From NCBI RefSeq assembly GCF_017826695.1, contig NZ_JAFFZW010000005.1:1-64000 (forward strand): 64,000 bases of DNA, read 5' to 3'. The notes under the pieces were generated by a model, which was not told the origin of the DNA, ran no database searches, and worked only from the letters and a program-made list of their open reading frames with translations. Positions 46,877-56,398 of this stretch are shown in pieces. The stretch comes from Pseudomonas alliivorans. GTDB taxonomy: Bacteria; Pseudomonadota; Gammaproteobacteria; Pseudomonadales; Pseudomonadaceae. How positions within the stretch are numbered: position 1 is the first letter of the stretch; each line of letters opens with the position of its first letter. A program made the position numbers and the translations under genes.

Positions 46877-47315
46877 GCACGGCTCCGAACAAAAGGACGG
46901 GATGCATTCTACCCCCGAAGAGGACCCCAGACCGAAGCTATGGCCGCGTGTTCTTGGTTCGATGGCCATCGTCGGCTTCACCATCGGCACCATCATCGGT
47001 CGCCTGCAGCAGCCTGTGCCGGTAGAACTGGAGCAGATTGAAGAGCTGCCCACGGGCCTGGCGCTATGGTTCGACGAAGAACCCCGCTATGAAGGCAGCA
47101 CGGTGGACGGCGCAGTGGTGCTCAGGCTCGATGCTTCAGGACGGCCGTGGAATGGCCAATTGCGATTCGACAGCAAGGTTGCGCGCTGGAAGCTGGAACG
47201 AGGAGAGAAGGGGTTGGTGCTGACGCTCCTGGCTGCCCGTCCACTTCAGGGCGACTGGCGCACTGAGAAGGTGGACGGGCGCTGGAGACTGGAGGTCAGT
47301 CTCCGGGAGGAATAA
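46875..47315 (+). CDS. unknown protein with one membrane segment
   Basis: A 146-residue protein with a single membrane segment near 26-43 (RVLGSMAIVGFTIGTIIGRL) and a beta-rich C-terminal part (WFDEEPRYEGSTVDGAVVLR) that should face the periplasm. A start at 46902 is also possible. The unusual head-to-head overlap with trmL means that promoters lie in the coding sequence of the other. No family recognised. Confidence 0.6.
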   Translation: MHGSEQKDGMHSTPEEDPRPKLWPRVLGSMAIVGFTIGTIIGRLQQPVPVELEQIEELPTGLALWFDEEPRYEGSTVDGAVVLRLDASGRPWNGQLRFDSKVARWKLERGEKGLVLTLLAARPLQGDWRTEKVDGRWRLEVSLREE

Positions 47316-47594
47316 AAGAGGGGATTCCCCGGCCTGCCTGTACCAAGGTCCCCAAAACTGGTGATGTAATACCTTTTGCAGGCAGCGTGCCAGTTTTGAC
47401 AAAAGAAGCGATAAAACTTGTTCCAGTGCCCCTGAAGCCGCTAATGAGCGGCTTTCGATGACTCCGATACTGTTGAGCGGGTCGTTCCTACCCTCCCGAC
47501 CGTTCCGCCATCGTCTTTATTTGTGCACCCAATTTGCGCATCACAACCGTGCGCCACACCAAGCTGATGCAATTTGTATCCTGGACCGTCCGAA
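47316..47594. other. intergenic, no tauD
   Basis: A small hairpin AAGCCGCT/AGCGGCTT lies near 47433. The tauD gene that normally follows tauC on this strand is absent. Confidence 0.6.
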
Positions 47595-48425
47595 TCAGTG
47601 ATGCTGACCGTGCCATGGCACCAGTCGACGTTGCAGCGCCCGCAGGCTCAGTTCCATGACGAAAGCGATGATGGCGATCACCAGAATCCCCAGCACCACG
47701 ACATCGGTAACCAGAAACTGCGCCGCCGACTGCACCATGAACCCCAGCCCGCTGGTGGCGGCGATGAGTTCGGCGGCGACCAGTGTCGACCAGCCCACAC
47801 CAAGTCCGATGCGAATGCCGGTCAGGATGTCCGGCAGTGCGCTGGGCAGGATGACGTGGCGGATCAGTTGCCAGCGAGTAGCGCCCAGTGATTGCGCAGC
47901 GCGCACCCTTGCCGGATCGACCGTGCGTACGCCGGTTGCGGTGGCAATCGCGATGGGCGCGAAGATCGCCAGATAAATCAGCAGCACTTTGGAAAACTCG
48001 CCGATACCGAACCAGATCACGATCAGCGGCAGATAGGCCAGCGGCGGGATAGGGCGATAGAACTCGATCAGCGGGTCCAGGATGCCCTGCGCGATACGGT
48101 TGTGGCCGATGGCAATTCCCACCGGAATGGCCGTCAGGATCGCTGCGCCCAGGCCCAGACCGATACGTTGCAAGCTGGCGCCCAGATGCTGCCAGAGTGT
48201 GGAATCCATGTAGCCCTTGGTCAGAAGCAGCCAGGCTTTTTCCAGCACCGCCGAGGGTGGCGGCAGAAACAAAGGCTCGATCCATTCGGCTGCCGTCACG
48301 GCCCACCACAGTGCCAGCAGCACGACGAGGGTCACGACGCTGATGGCACGGGTGCTCAGGTGTAAGCGCGACCGGCGTGCCGGAAGACCGGATTTGACCG
48401 GGTTGCTCAGTTCATAGCTGTTCAT
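47595..48425 (-). CDS. tauC: taurine-type ABC transporter permease
   Basis: The 276-residue protein has a cytoplasmic head and about six membrane segments with the EAA-like loop [23 protein letters not shown] and the [17 protein letters not shown] segment of TauC/SsuC permeases. It overlaps tauB by four bases. Downstream, no dioxygenase is seen. Confidence 0.88.
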   Translation of the reverse strand: MNSYELSNPVKSGLPARRSRLHLSTRAISVVTLVVLLALWWAVTAAEWIEPLFLPPPSAVLEKAWLLLTKGYMDSTLWQHLGASLQRIGLGLGAAILTAIPVGIAIGHNRIAQGILDPLIEFYRPIPPLAYLPLIVIWFGIGEFSKVLLIYLAIFAPIAIATATGVRTVDPARVRAAQSLGATRWQLIRHVILPSALPDILTGIRIGLGVGWSTLVAAELIAATSGLGFMVQSAAQFLVTDVVVLGILVIAIIAFVMELSLRALQRRLVPWHGQHH

Positions 48426-49207
48426 GCGTGCTGCTCCCGGGCGCGTTGCGAGAACACACTGGCCAGCACGTGCTCGCGGGTGTCGATGAAACGCGGATCG
48501 GATTTGATCGCTCGTGCAGACTCTCCTGCGCTGTAGCGCTGGCCGAAGTCCAGGCGCAAGTGTTCGGCGACGCGTCCCGGATTGGGCGCGAGCAGGATCA
48601 GGTCCGTGGCCAGAAACACCGCTTCTTCTATGTCGTGGGTGATCAGGAACACCGGTTTAGCCGTGCGTCGCCAAACCTGCAGCAACAGCTCCTGCATGCT
48701 TTCGCGGGTGAAGGCATCCAGTGCGCCGAACGGCTCGTCCATCAACAGCACCCGAGGGTCTGCGGCCAGCGCCCGTGCCAGACCCACGCGCTGGCGTTGT
48801 CCACCGGACAGTTGCCAGATGCGCCGTTGTTCAAAGCCGCTCAGGTCTACCAGCGCGAGCATATCCCGCGCTTTCGCTTCCCGCTCGGCCCGCCCGACGC
48901 CTGCCAGTTCCAGGCCGAAAGCGACATTGGCCTGCACGTCCTGCCAGGGCAGCAGGGCGTCGTCCTGAAAGACGACGCCACGCTCGGCACCGGGTCCTTC
49001 AACCGCTACGCCGTCCAGCGTAATACGCCCTGTCGCGGGTTTGACGAAGCCTGCAATAAGGTTCAGCAACGAGGTCTTGCCACTGCCGGATGGCCCGAGT
49101 GCTACCAGCAATTGCTCGGGGCCAAGGCTCAGGTTGATGTCCGTCAGCACGGGCTGCGCTGCGCCGGGATACTGCGCGCCGATGCGCTCCAGCTTCAATA
49201 AGGCCAT
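48422..49207 (-). CDS. tauB: taurine-type ABC transporter ATP-binding protein
   Basis: Start at 49207 gives [15 protein letters not shown] and 261 residues. Walker [12 protein letters not shown], signature [15 protein letters not shown], Walker [13 protein letters not shown] and switch His in ITHDIEEAV are intact. It energises TauC. Confidence 0.9.
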   Translation of the reverse strand: MALLKLERIGAQYPGAAQPVLTDINLSLGPEQLLVALGPSGSGKTSLLNLIAGFVKPATGRITLDGVAVEGPGAERGVVFQDDALLPWQDVQANVAFGLELAGVGRAEREAKARDMLALVDLSGFEQRRIWQLSGGQRQRVGLARALAADPRVLLMDEPFGALDAFTRESMQELLLQVWRRTAKPVFLITHDIEEAVFLATDLILLAPNPGRVAEHLRLDFGQRYSAGESARAIKSDPRFIDTREHVLASVFSQRAREQHA

Positions 49208-49231
49208 TGCCCTTGGCTCCTTCCGGGTCAA

Positions 49232-50209
49232 TCAGCGAGGGATAAATTTGTCCGTCACGTACGGTGAGTAATCAGGCAGCACGGCGTCGACCTTGCCTTG
49301 CTCTTTGAGAAACGCGGCGGTTTTGGTCACAGCTTCGATGGTGGGTGCGCCGAGCAGCGTGGCCTGCTCTGCGGCAAGCGGATAGACATTGCCCTGCAGC
49401 AGGCCCGGAATGTCTGCGGTCTTGGCCCCGGAAAGCCGGGTCAGATTGTCGATGTTGGACGCGTTGGCGATCCAGGCATTCGGGTCCTGACGGTAGCTGG
49501 CATAGGCGTCGAGCGTGACTTTGGCGAAAGCGCTGACCACGTCAGGGTGCTTGGCAGCGAAGTCCTTGCGCACGATCCAGGCATCAAAGGTCGGCGCGCC
49601 GACCTTGGCCAGTTCGCCGGAGGTGATGAGTACCTTGCCGGTTTCCCTGGCGACACCCAGTGCCGGGTCCCAGACATAAGTGGCGTCAATGTCGCCACGC
49701 TTCCATGCCGCAGCGATGGCGGGCGGAGCCAGATTCAGAATCGTCACCTTGGCGGGATCGATGTTCCAGTGCTTGAGCGCGGCCAACAGGCTGTAGTGCC
49801 CGGTGGACACGAACGGCACGGCGATTTTCTTGCCGATCAGGTCCTGCGGCGAATCGATCCCCGACCCGTTGCGCGCCACCAGCGCTTCTGCGGCACCGAT
49901 CCGGGTCGCGATGAGGAAGGTCTCGACGGGCAGCTTGCGGGTGGCGGCGGCTGTGAACGGGCTTTAACCCAGGTAACCGATCTGCACGTCTCCGGAAGCG
50001 ATTGCGGTGATCACGTCAGCCCCGTTTTCGAACTTGCGCCAGGCGATTTTCGAATCAGTGGCTTTTTCATAAGCACTGTCGGACTGGGCCACTTTGGCCG
50101 GATCGACGGTGGTCTGGTACGCCACCGTAAAGTCAGCCGCCTGCGCGATGAACGCCGCGCCCGTCAGCGACAACGCCGTTAGCAGGCGCAAGGAAAAATG
50201 CAGTTTCAT
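49232..50209 (-). pseudogene. tauA: taurine-binding protein TauA with an internal ochre stop
   Basis: The reading frame is continuous over 325 codons apart from TAA at 49966-49964. The first part has a signal peptide (ends IAQA) and FTVAYQTTVDPAKVAQ; translation after the stop resumes SPFTAAATRKLPVETFL. Relatives have QIGYLGSSP here, so one Ser codon (TCA) probably became TAA. The expected product is cut after 81 residues. Without it the tauBC transporter has no local binding protein. A sequencing error is the alternative. Confidence 0.8.
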
Positions 50210-50986
50210 GAGTTGCTCCGAATCAGGCGGGCCGGGTACTGGCTGATCTGGAGACTAAATGATCTAAGAATCGCAAGATAAATAACGTTTGTGCATTAGC
50301 TTAGAAACGGCTGTGTCTCTTTTTTGGGAATACAAAACGGGCAAACCGCACATTCACGTCTATTCTGCATCTGCCAACTGGCTCACATCGCTGGCGCAGG
50401 ACAATAAAACGGACGATTTGTTCAGGCGTGCACCTTTGTTGAGAGTGTCTCAACAGACGAAAACGGCCTTTTTAAGGCCTGAAAAACCATTCTTCAAAAA
50501 ATATTTGAGGAGGGTGAAGGTGCGTCTGCAAGGCGATGACAACTGTAACAATTGATCCCTATTCTCTCCGAAGCTCCCGATCTGTAAGGGTTTTAGCTGA
50601 GATGGCTAAAGGCTTTCTTTGGGTCGGGCGTGACCGGCGGGTCTTGAACTGGCCATTTGGTTGCACGAAACAGAACGATCTGACGAGCGGTAGCAAAATA
50701 TATTTTGTGAATTAGCGAATTAGGTCGATACACTCCGTGACGTCGTGATTGACACGAGTTGTGACATATGCCGAAAAGTTATTGATTGGGATTGATTGAT
50801 TCCTTTCTGTTCTTAAGGGTTTTCACTACCGTCCAGCCACCGACATGCGCGGTCTAGTCATGCAGTCGGGGTGCACAGAAACCATTGACCTCAAGGTCGG
50901 GCCTGTCACCTGCGCGAATCCATGGGTCAGGGCAAAAATGCCCGGCACCGTGGAAATAAAAAATTAGATTCACGAGGAGCGTTGCA
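50210..50986. other. intergenic before oprD
   Basis: An 88-codon plus-strand frame at 50289-50555 has a composition and sequence unlike a real protein and no ribosome site. The region must hold promoters for tauA (left) and oprD (right); I could not place them with certainty. A GAGGAG ribosome site lies before oprD. Confidence 0.5.
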
Positions 50987-52339
50987 ATGAAGAAGTCCAC
51001 CCTGGCCCTGGCCGTAACCGTTGGTGTATTGGCGCAACAGGCCGGTGCAGCTGGTTTCATCGAAGACAGTAAAGCGTCCATCAGTTCTCGTACTCTGTAT
51101 TTCAACAACGACCTGCGTGAAGGCCGTCGTGCTCCGGATCAGCGCGAAACCGCTACCGGTCTGAAGTTCGACTACCTGTCTGGCTACACTCAAGGCACGG
51201 TCGGTTTCGGTCTTGATGCACAGGCAGTAATGGGTCTGCACCTGGGTGGTGGCATTCAGCACCACAACGCCGCCACGTCCAACACCGTTGTTCCGACCGA
51301 CACTGACGGTTCTTCTGTCAGCGACTGGAGCCGTGCCGGCGCCAACGCCAAGGTCCGCTTCTCCAAGACCGAGCTGAAAGTGGGTAACGCTCTGGCGCCT
51401 AACCTGCCGATCCTGGTCAGCAACGACGGTCGTCTGTTGCCGCAAGCCTTCCAAGGCGGCATCGTGACCTCCAAGGATCTGGACAATGTGACCTTTACTG
51501 CCGGTCAGTTGAGCAAATCCATTGGCCGTGCTTCGAGCAACTGGACTGACCTGTCCGTGGCCGGTGCTGCCAAGACCAGCGACGAGTTCCGCTTTGCCGG
51601 TGCTGACTGGAAAGTCACCAAAGACCTGACCCTTCAGTACTACTACGCCAACCTGGAAGACTTCTACAAGCAGCACTTCCTGGGTCTGGTTCACGTTTAC
51701 CAGATCAACGACAACCAGTCCTTCAAGACTGACCTGCGTTATTTCAACAGCAGCGCTGACGGCAAGAACAGCAGCAACACCTCGGGCTACAGCTTCAGCA
51801 ACAACGGTGGCTATGCCAAGACTCCGGGCGAAGTTGATAACCAGACCTGGTCTGCCATGTTCACCTACACCCTGGGCGGCCACGCACTCATGGTTGGTCA
51901 CCAGCAGGTAGGCGACGACGGCGGCATGGTTTACCTCGGCCAAGGCAACGTTCGTAAAAACAACGGTCTTGGCAGTCTGGAAGGTAACGGCGGCTCCAGC
52001 TTCTACCTGTTCACTGACTCGATGATCAACGGTTTCAACCGCGCGGGTGAAAACACTACGTTCGGTCAGTACTCGTTTGACTTCGCCAAGGTTGGTGTCC
52101 CAGGCCTGAAAGCTGCGATTGCCTACCTGAGCGGTGATGACATCCGTGACGTGAACCGTGCTCGTGACTCTCACTCCGAGTGGGAACGCGACATGCGTGT
52201 TGACTACGTCATCCAGAGCGGTCCACTCAAGGGCTTCGGCACCACTCTGCGTCACGGTACTTTCCGCGGCGACAGCGCAACCACTGCTGACACCGATCAG
52301 ACCCGTCTGATCTTCAACTACACCTACAACTTCATGTAA
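50987..52339 (+). CDS. oprD: OprD-family outer-membrane porin
   Basis: A 450-residue protein with a signal peptide (AQQAGA before AGFIEDSKASISSRTLYF), the N-terminal signature of OprD porins, and alternating beta strands to the end (FNYTYNFM). It should form a barrel that takes up basic amino acids or other small carboxylates; the substrate depends on subgroup. It lies between the tau and lsfA-ssu genes, so a sulfur compound is possible. Strong codon bias suggests high expression. Confidence 0.92.
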   Translation: MKKSTLALAVTVGVLAQQAGAAGFIEDSKASISSRTLYFNNDLREGRRAPDQRETATGLKFDYLSGYTQGTVGFGLDAQAVMGLHLGGGIQHHNAATSNTVVPTDTDGSSVSDWSRAGANAKVRFSKTELKVGNALAPNLPILVSNDGRLLPQAFQGGIVTSKDLDNVTFTAGQLSKSIGRASSNWTDLSVAGAAKTSDEFRFAGADWKVTKDLTLQYYYANLEDFYKQHFLGLVHVYQINDNQSFKTDLRYFNSSADGKNSSNTSGYSFSNNGGYAKTPGEVDNQTWSAMFTYTLGGHALMVGHQQVGDDGGMVYLGQGNVRKNNGLGSLEGNGGSSFYLFTDSMINGFNRAGENTTFGQYSFDFAKVGVPGLKAAIAYLSGDDIRDVNRARDSHSEWERDMRVDYVIQSGPLKGFGTTLRHGTFRGDSATTADTDQTRLIFNYTYNFM

Positions 52340-52353
52340 GTGTATTGAGTGTC

Positions 52354-52385
52354 AAAGAAACCCCGCCCCGTGCGGGGTTTCTTTT
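52354..52385 (+). terminator. oprD terminator
   Basis: Thirteen-base stem AAAGAAACCCCGC/GCGGGGTTTCTTT (52354-52366 with 52372-52384), then T-rich sequence. Confidence 0.85.
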
Positions 52386-52508
52386 GCCTGTTTTTTGATA
52401 TTCGTTAACGATCTAACCAAAGCGATATCCATTCTTTTTAATTTACCTCGCCAGCAGGCACAGTGGTCTTGAATAAAAGACTCAATCGAACAAGACAGGA
52501 GCCACACC

Positions 52509-53147
52509 ATGACACTGCGACTTGGCGATATCGCCCCCGACTTCGAACAGGATTCCAGCGAAGGCCGTATACGCTTTCATGAGTGGTTGGGCGACAGCTG
52601 GGGTGTGTTGTTTTCCCATCCCGCAGACTTCACGCCGGTCTGCACCACTGAGCTGGGTTTCACTGCCAAATTGAAAGACGAGTTTGCCAAGCGCGGCGTC
52701 AAGGCGATTGCGCTGTCAGTGGACCCGGTCGACTCGCACGTCAAATGGATCGACGACATCAACACCACGCAGAACACTCAGGTCAATTTCCCGATCCTGG
52801 CTGACGCGGACCGCAAGGTCTCCGATCTGTACGACCTCATTCACCCCAACGCCAGTGACACGCTGACCGTGCGCTCCTTGTTCGTGATCGATCCGAACAA
52901 GAAGGTGCGCCTGACCATTACCTATCCAGCCAGTACCGGGCGTAACTTCCACGAGATTCTGCGGGTCATCGACTCCCTGCAACTGACCGATAACTACAAA
53001 GTCGCCACGCCCGCCAACTGGGTGGATGGCGAGGACGTCGTCATCGTGCCGTCGATCAAGGACGAGGAAGAAATCAAGCAGCGTTTTCCCAAGGGCTATA
53101 CGGCTGTCACGCCTTACCTGCGCCTGACGCCTCAGCCGAACCGTTGA
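52509..53147 (+). CDS. lsfA: 1-Cys peroxiredoxin LsfA
   Basis: A 212-residue Prx6-type enzyme. The peroxidatic Cys is in HPADFTPVCTTELG near 45; there is no resolving Cys. LsfA is a sulfate-starvation-induced protein linked to ssu genes in Pseudomonas and detoxifies peroxides. It precedes ssuA by 275 bases and has its own terminator. Confidence 0.93.
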   Translation: MTLRLGDIAPDFEQDSSEGRIRFHEWLGDSWGVLFSHPADFTPVCTTELGFTAKLKDEFAKRGVKAIALSVDPVDSHVKWIDDINTTQNTQVNFPILADADRKVSDLYDLIHPNASDTLTVRSLFVIDPNKKVRLTITYPASTGRNFHEILRVIDSLQLTDNYKVATPANWVDGEDVVIVPSIKDEEEIKQRFPKGYTAVTPYLRLTPQPNR

Positions 53148-53175
53148 TACCTGATTCACCAAACGTGGGGTATTC

Positions 53176-53199
53176 GGGCCGATTGATCGGCCCTTTTTT
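53176..53199 (+). terminator. lsfA terminator
   Basis: GGGCCGA/TCGGCCC stem with TTGA loop, followed by six T. Confidence 0.85.
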
Positions 53200-53422
53200 A
53201 TGGGCGGTTTTTGAGCATTGTGATGAGTGTCGCCAAAGCGTTCGCCTCGGGTTCAGGGCGGTGCGGGCGTTCGGTTGGTGATAAGCGCAAGGCAGGGTTT
53301 TCGTATATCTCCTTATGGAATAATCAAATGAAAAAATGAGATTTATAGATATAAAAAATCGCTGTTACTGTCATTCCATTCCGGCGGTTCACGCTAGTCC
53401 AGTCTTCAATAAGGAGCGCGCC

Positions 53423-54388
53423 ATGCGCACAGTTATTTTGCGTCGAGGTCTGGCCGCTCTGTTGGCTGCCGCGGTTACGTTCGGTGCCCTGAGTCAGGCT
53501 CAGGCCGAGGACCTGCGTATCGGCTATCAGAAATACGGCACGCTGGTGCTCCTCAAGGCCAAAGGCTCTCTGGAAAAGCGTCTGGCCGAGCAGGGCGTGA
53601 AGGTGCAGTGGACGGAGTTCCCCGGCGGCCCGCAATTGCTGGAAGGCCTGAATGTCGGTTCGATCGACTTCGGCGTCACCGGCGAAACGCCGCCAGTGTT
53701 CGCCCAGGCGGCCGGTGCCGATCTGCTGTACGTGGCCTACGAGCCGCCCGCGCCGACCAGTGAGGCGATTCTGGTACCCAAGGATTCTCCCATCACCTCG
53801 GTCAAGGACCTCAAGGGCAAGAAAGTCGTCCTCAACAAAGGCTCCAACGTGCATTACCTGCTCGTGCGTGCGCTGGAAGATGCCGGCCTGAAATACTCCG
53901 ATATCCAGACCGTGTTCCTGCCCCCCGCCGATGCCCGTGCCGCGTTCGAGCGTGGCAGTGTCGACGCCTGGGTCATCTGGGACCCGTACCAGGCCGCTGC
54001 CGAGAAACAATTGCAGGCGCGCACCCTGAGAGACGGTTCCGGCATCGTCGACAACCACCAGTTCTACCTCGCGACCAAACCCTACGCGCAGAAAAATCCG
54101 AAAGTGATTCAGGCGCTGATCGAAGAAGTGCGTGCGGTAGGCGAGTGGTCCAAGGCCAATCCCGAGGAAGTGACCAAACAGGTCGCGCCCTTGCTGGGGC
54201 TGCCAGCCGATATCACGCTGACTTCGGTCAAGCGTCAGGGCTACGGCGCGCTGTTCATCACCCCGCCAGTGGTCGCAGCTCAACAGAAGATTGCCGACAC
54301 CTTCTTTCAGCTCAAATTGATTCCCAAGCCGCTCAGCATTGCTGACGTGGTCTGGACGCCACCTGCTGCTGTTGCTCAAGCACAGTGA
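53423..54388 (+). CDS. ssuA: aliphatic sulfonate-binding protein
   Basis: The ATG at 53423 has AAGGAG upstream and gives a 321-residue protein with a signal peptide (ends AQAEDLRIGYQKYG). GVTGETPPVFAQAAGADLLY and AWVIWDPYQAAAE are SsuA traits. It binds alkanesulfonates in the periplasm. No ssuE lies before it, unlike the classic ssuEADCBF order. Confidence 0.93.
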   Translation: MRTVILRRGLAALLAAAVTFGALSQAQAEDLRIGYQKYGTLVLLKAKGSLEKRLAEQGVKVQWTEFPGGPQLLEGLNVGSIDFGVTGETPPVFAQAAGADLLYVAYEPPAPTSEAILVPKDSPITSVKDLKGKKVVLNKGSNVHYLLVRALEDAGLKYSDIQTVFLPPADARAAFERGSVDAWVIWDPYQAAAEKQLQARTLRDGSGIVDNHQFYLATKPYAQKNPKVIQALIEEVRAVGEWSKANPEEVTKQVAPLLGLPADITLTSVKRQGYGALFITPPVVAAQQKIADTFFQLKLIPKPLSIADVVWTPPAAVAQAQ

Positions 54389-54416
54389 TTGACAGGCCTT
54401 TCGAGGAGACCACTCC

Positions 54417-55214
54417 ATGAGCCTCAGTGCTTCGCAACGCATCATTCACCGGCTGGCGCCCTGGGCGCTGCCTGTCCTGCTGCTGGCGGTCTGGCAACTG
54501 TCGGTCAGTGCCGGCTGGTTATCCACACGCATTCTTCCTGCACCCAGCGCCGTCATCGAGGCGGGTGTAACACTGGTTTCCAGTGGTGAAATCTGGACGC
54601 ATCTGGCCATAAGCGGCTGGCGCGCCGGCCTCGGCTTCGTGATCGGCGGCGGCATCGGTCTTGCGCTGGGCTTCATCACCGGCCTGAGCAAATGGGGCGA
54701 ACGTCTGCTGGACAGCTCGGTGCAGATGATTCGTAACGTGCCGCATCTTGCACTCATTCCGCTGGTGATCCTGTGGTTCGGCATCGATGAGACCGCCAAG
54801 ATATTTCTGGTGGCATTGGGCACGCTGTTCCCGATCTACCTGAACACCTATCACGGCATACGCAACATCGACCCGGCGCTGGTGGAAATGTCGCGCAGCT
54901 ATGGCCTGTCCGGCTTCAGCCTGTTTCGCCATGTGATCCTGCCAGGCGCCATGCCATCGATTCTGGTCGGCGTGCGCTTCGCACTGGGATTCATGTGGCT
55001 GACGCTGATCGTGGCCGAAACCATCTCGGCCAGCTCCGGCATTGGCTATCTGGCGATGAACGCCCGTGAGTTTCTGCAAACCGACATCGTGGTGCTGGCC
55101 ATCGTGCTGTACGCCGTACTCGGCAAGCTCGCCGATCTGGCGGCGCGGGGTCTGGAGCGGGTCTGCCTGCGCTGGCACCCGGCCTATCAAGTCAGCAAAG
55201 GCGGTGCCGCATGA
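54417..55214 (+). CDS. ssuC: aliphatic sulfonate ABC transporter permease
   Basis: A 265-residue permease with six membrane segments, the [22 protein letters not shown] segment and the EAA loop [21 protein letters not shown]. It starts 28 bases after ssuA, where ssuD would normally lie. It overlaps ssuB by four bases. Confidence 0.92.
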   Translation: MSLSASQRIIHRLAPWALPVLLLAVWQLSVSAGWLSTRILPAPSAVIEAGVTLVSSGEIWTHLAISGWRAGLGFVIGGGIGLALGFITGLSKWGERLLDSSVQMIRNVPHLALIPLVILWFGIDETAKIFLVALGTLFPIYLNTYHGIRNIDPALVEMSRSYGLSGFSLFRHVILPGAMPSILVGVRFALGFMWLTLIVAETISASSGIGYLAMNAREFLQTDIVVLAIVLYAVLGKLADLAARGLERVCLRWHPAYQVSKGGAA

Positions 55215-56023
55215 GCAATCTGAAACAACAACCGGCACACCTGCTGCGCGGCATTCCACTGGCGATACAGAACATCAAGAAGGCGTTCGGCTCACGTGAA
55301 GTGCTCAAGGACATCGACCTGCACATCCCGGCCGGACAATTCGTGGCAGTGGTAGGGCGCAGCGGCTGCGGCAAAAGCACCTTGCTGCGCCTGCTGGCCG
55401 GGCTCGACAGCCCGACCCGGGGCGAGCTGCTCGCAGGCTCCGCGCCGCTGGGTGATGCCCGCGAAGACACGCGCCTGATGTTCCAGGAAGCACGGCTGTT
55501 GCCGTGGAAAAAGATCATCGACAACGTCGGTCTTGGCCTGACGGGCGACTGGCGCGGACAAGCCCTTGAAGCGCTGGAAGCCGTCGGCCTGGCCGAGCGT
55601 GCCAATGAATGGCCTGCCGCATTGTCCGGCGGTCAAAAGCAGCGCGTTGCACTGGCACGTGCGCTGATCCATAAGCCGCGCCTGCTGTTGCTCGACGAGC
55701 CGCTGGGTGCGCTGGATGCGTTGACGCGCATCGAAATGCAGCAACTGATCGAAAAACTGTGGCACCAGCATGGCTTCACTGTGCTGCTGGTGACACACGA
55801 TGTCAGCGAAGCCGTTGCCATTGCCGACCGCGTGATCCTGATCGAAGAAGGGCGCATCGGCCTCGACCTTTTGGTCGATCTGCCACGTCCTCGAGCCCGT
55901 GGCTCGCATCGCCTCGCTGCTCTCGAGACCCAGGTGCTCAATCAGGTGCTGGCCATTCCCGGCTCGCCGCCTGAGCCCGAACCCTCTTCACCCTTGCCTA
56001 CGCAATTGCGCTGGGCCACTTAA
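55211..56023 (+). CDS. ssuB: aliphatic sulfonate ABC transporter ATP-binding protein
   Basis: A 270-residue ATPase with Walker [10 protein letters not shown], signature [15 protein letters not shown], Walker [13 protein letters not shown] and switch His in VTHDVSEAV. It has a C-terminal Pro/Glu-rich tail of about 20 residues. It powers SsuC. Confidence 0.93.
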   Translation: MSNLKQQPAHLLRGIPLAIQNIKKAFGSREVLKDIDLHIPAGQFVAVVGRSGCGKSTLLRLLAGLDSPTRGELLAGSAPLGDAREDTRLMFQEARLLPWKKIIDNVGLGLTGDWRGQALEALEAVGLAERANEWPAALSGGQKQRVALARALIHKPRLLLLDEPLGALDALTRIEMQQLIEKLWHQHGFTVLLVTHDVSEAVAIADRVILIEEGRIGLDLLVDLPRPRARGSHRLAALETQVLNQVLAIPGSPPEPEPSSPLPTQLRWAT

Positions 56024-56050
56024 CCCCGATCCCCCAAAGGAAGACCTGCC

Positions 56051-56266
56051 ATGACTATCAAAGCCATCAACGTTCGTAACCAGTTCAAAGGCACCATCAA
56101 GGAAATCGTCCACGGCGATGTGTTGTCCGAAATCGACGTGCAGACTGCGTCCGGCGTCGTGACATCCGTGATCACCACCCGTTCGGTCAAGGAACTGGAA
56201 CTGGTCGTGGGCAGCGAAGTGATTGCCTTCGTCAAATCCACTGAGGTCTCGATTGCCAAGTTGTGA
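56051..56266 (+). CDS. ssuF: molybdopterin-binding-like protein SsuF
   Basis: A 71-residue single TOBE/Mop domain (NVRNQFKGTIKEIVHGDV and SVKELELVVGSEVIAFVKST). SsuF is needed for sulfonate use in P. putida through an unknown role. It ends the operon and is followed by a terminator. Confidence 0.92.
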   Translation: MTIKAINVRNQFKGTIKEIVHGDVLSEIDVQTASGVVTSVITTRSVKELELVVGSEVIAFVKSTEVSIAKL

Positions 56267-56283
56267 TCAGATTTCACCACCCG

Positions 56284-56316
56284 ACCCCGAACGGTGACGA
56301 CCCTTCGGGGTTTTTT
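56284..56316 (+). terminator. ssu operon terminator
   Basis: ACCCCGAA (56284-56291) pairs with TTCGGGGT (56304-56311), then a T-run. Confidence 0.85.
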
Positions 56317-56398
56317 CGTCTGGACTAGCAGTTCTGCCAGTACATGCAGGGCGGGGCTTACGTGATGCTGAGAACTTGTCTTCTCTGGAATATTGAAC

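Noticed and set aside
47488..47594. Possible tauD remnant after tauC
   Set aside because: The translated sequence has no dioxygenase motif in any frame.
50289..50555. 88-codon frame between tauA and oprD
   Set aside because: No ribosome site, odd composition and no motif; probably the upstream region of oprD.
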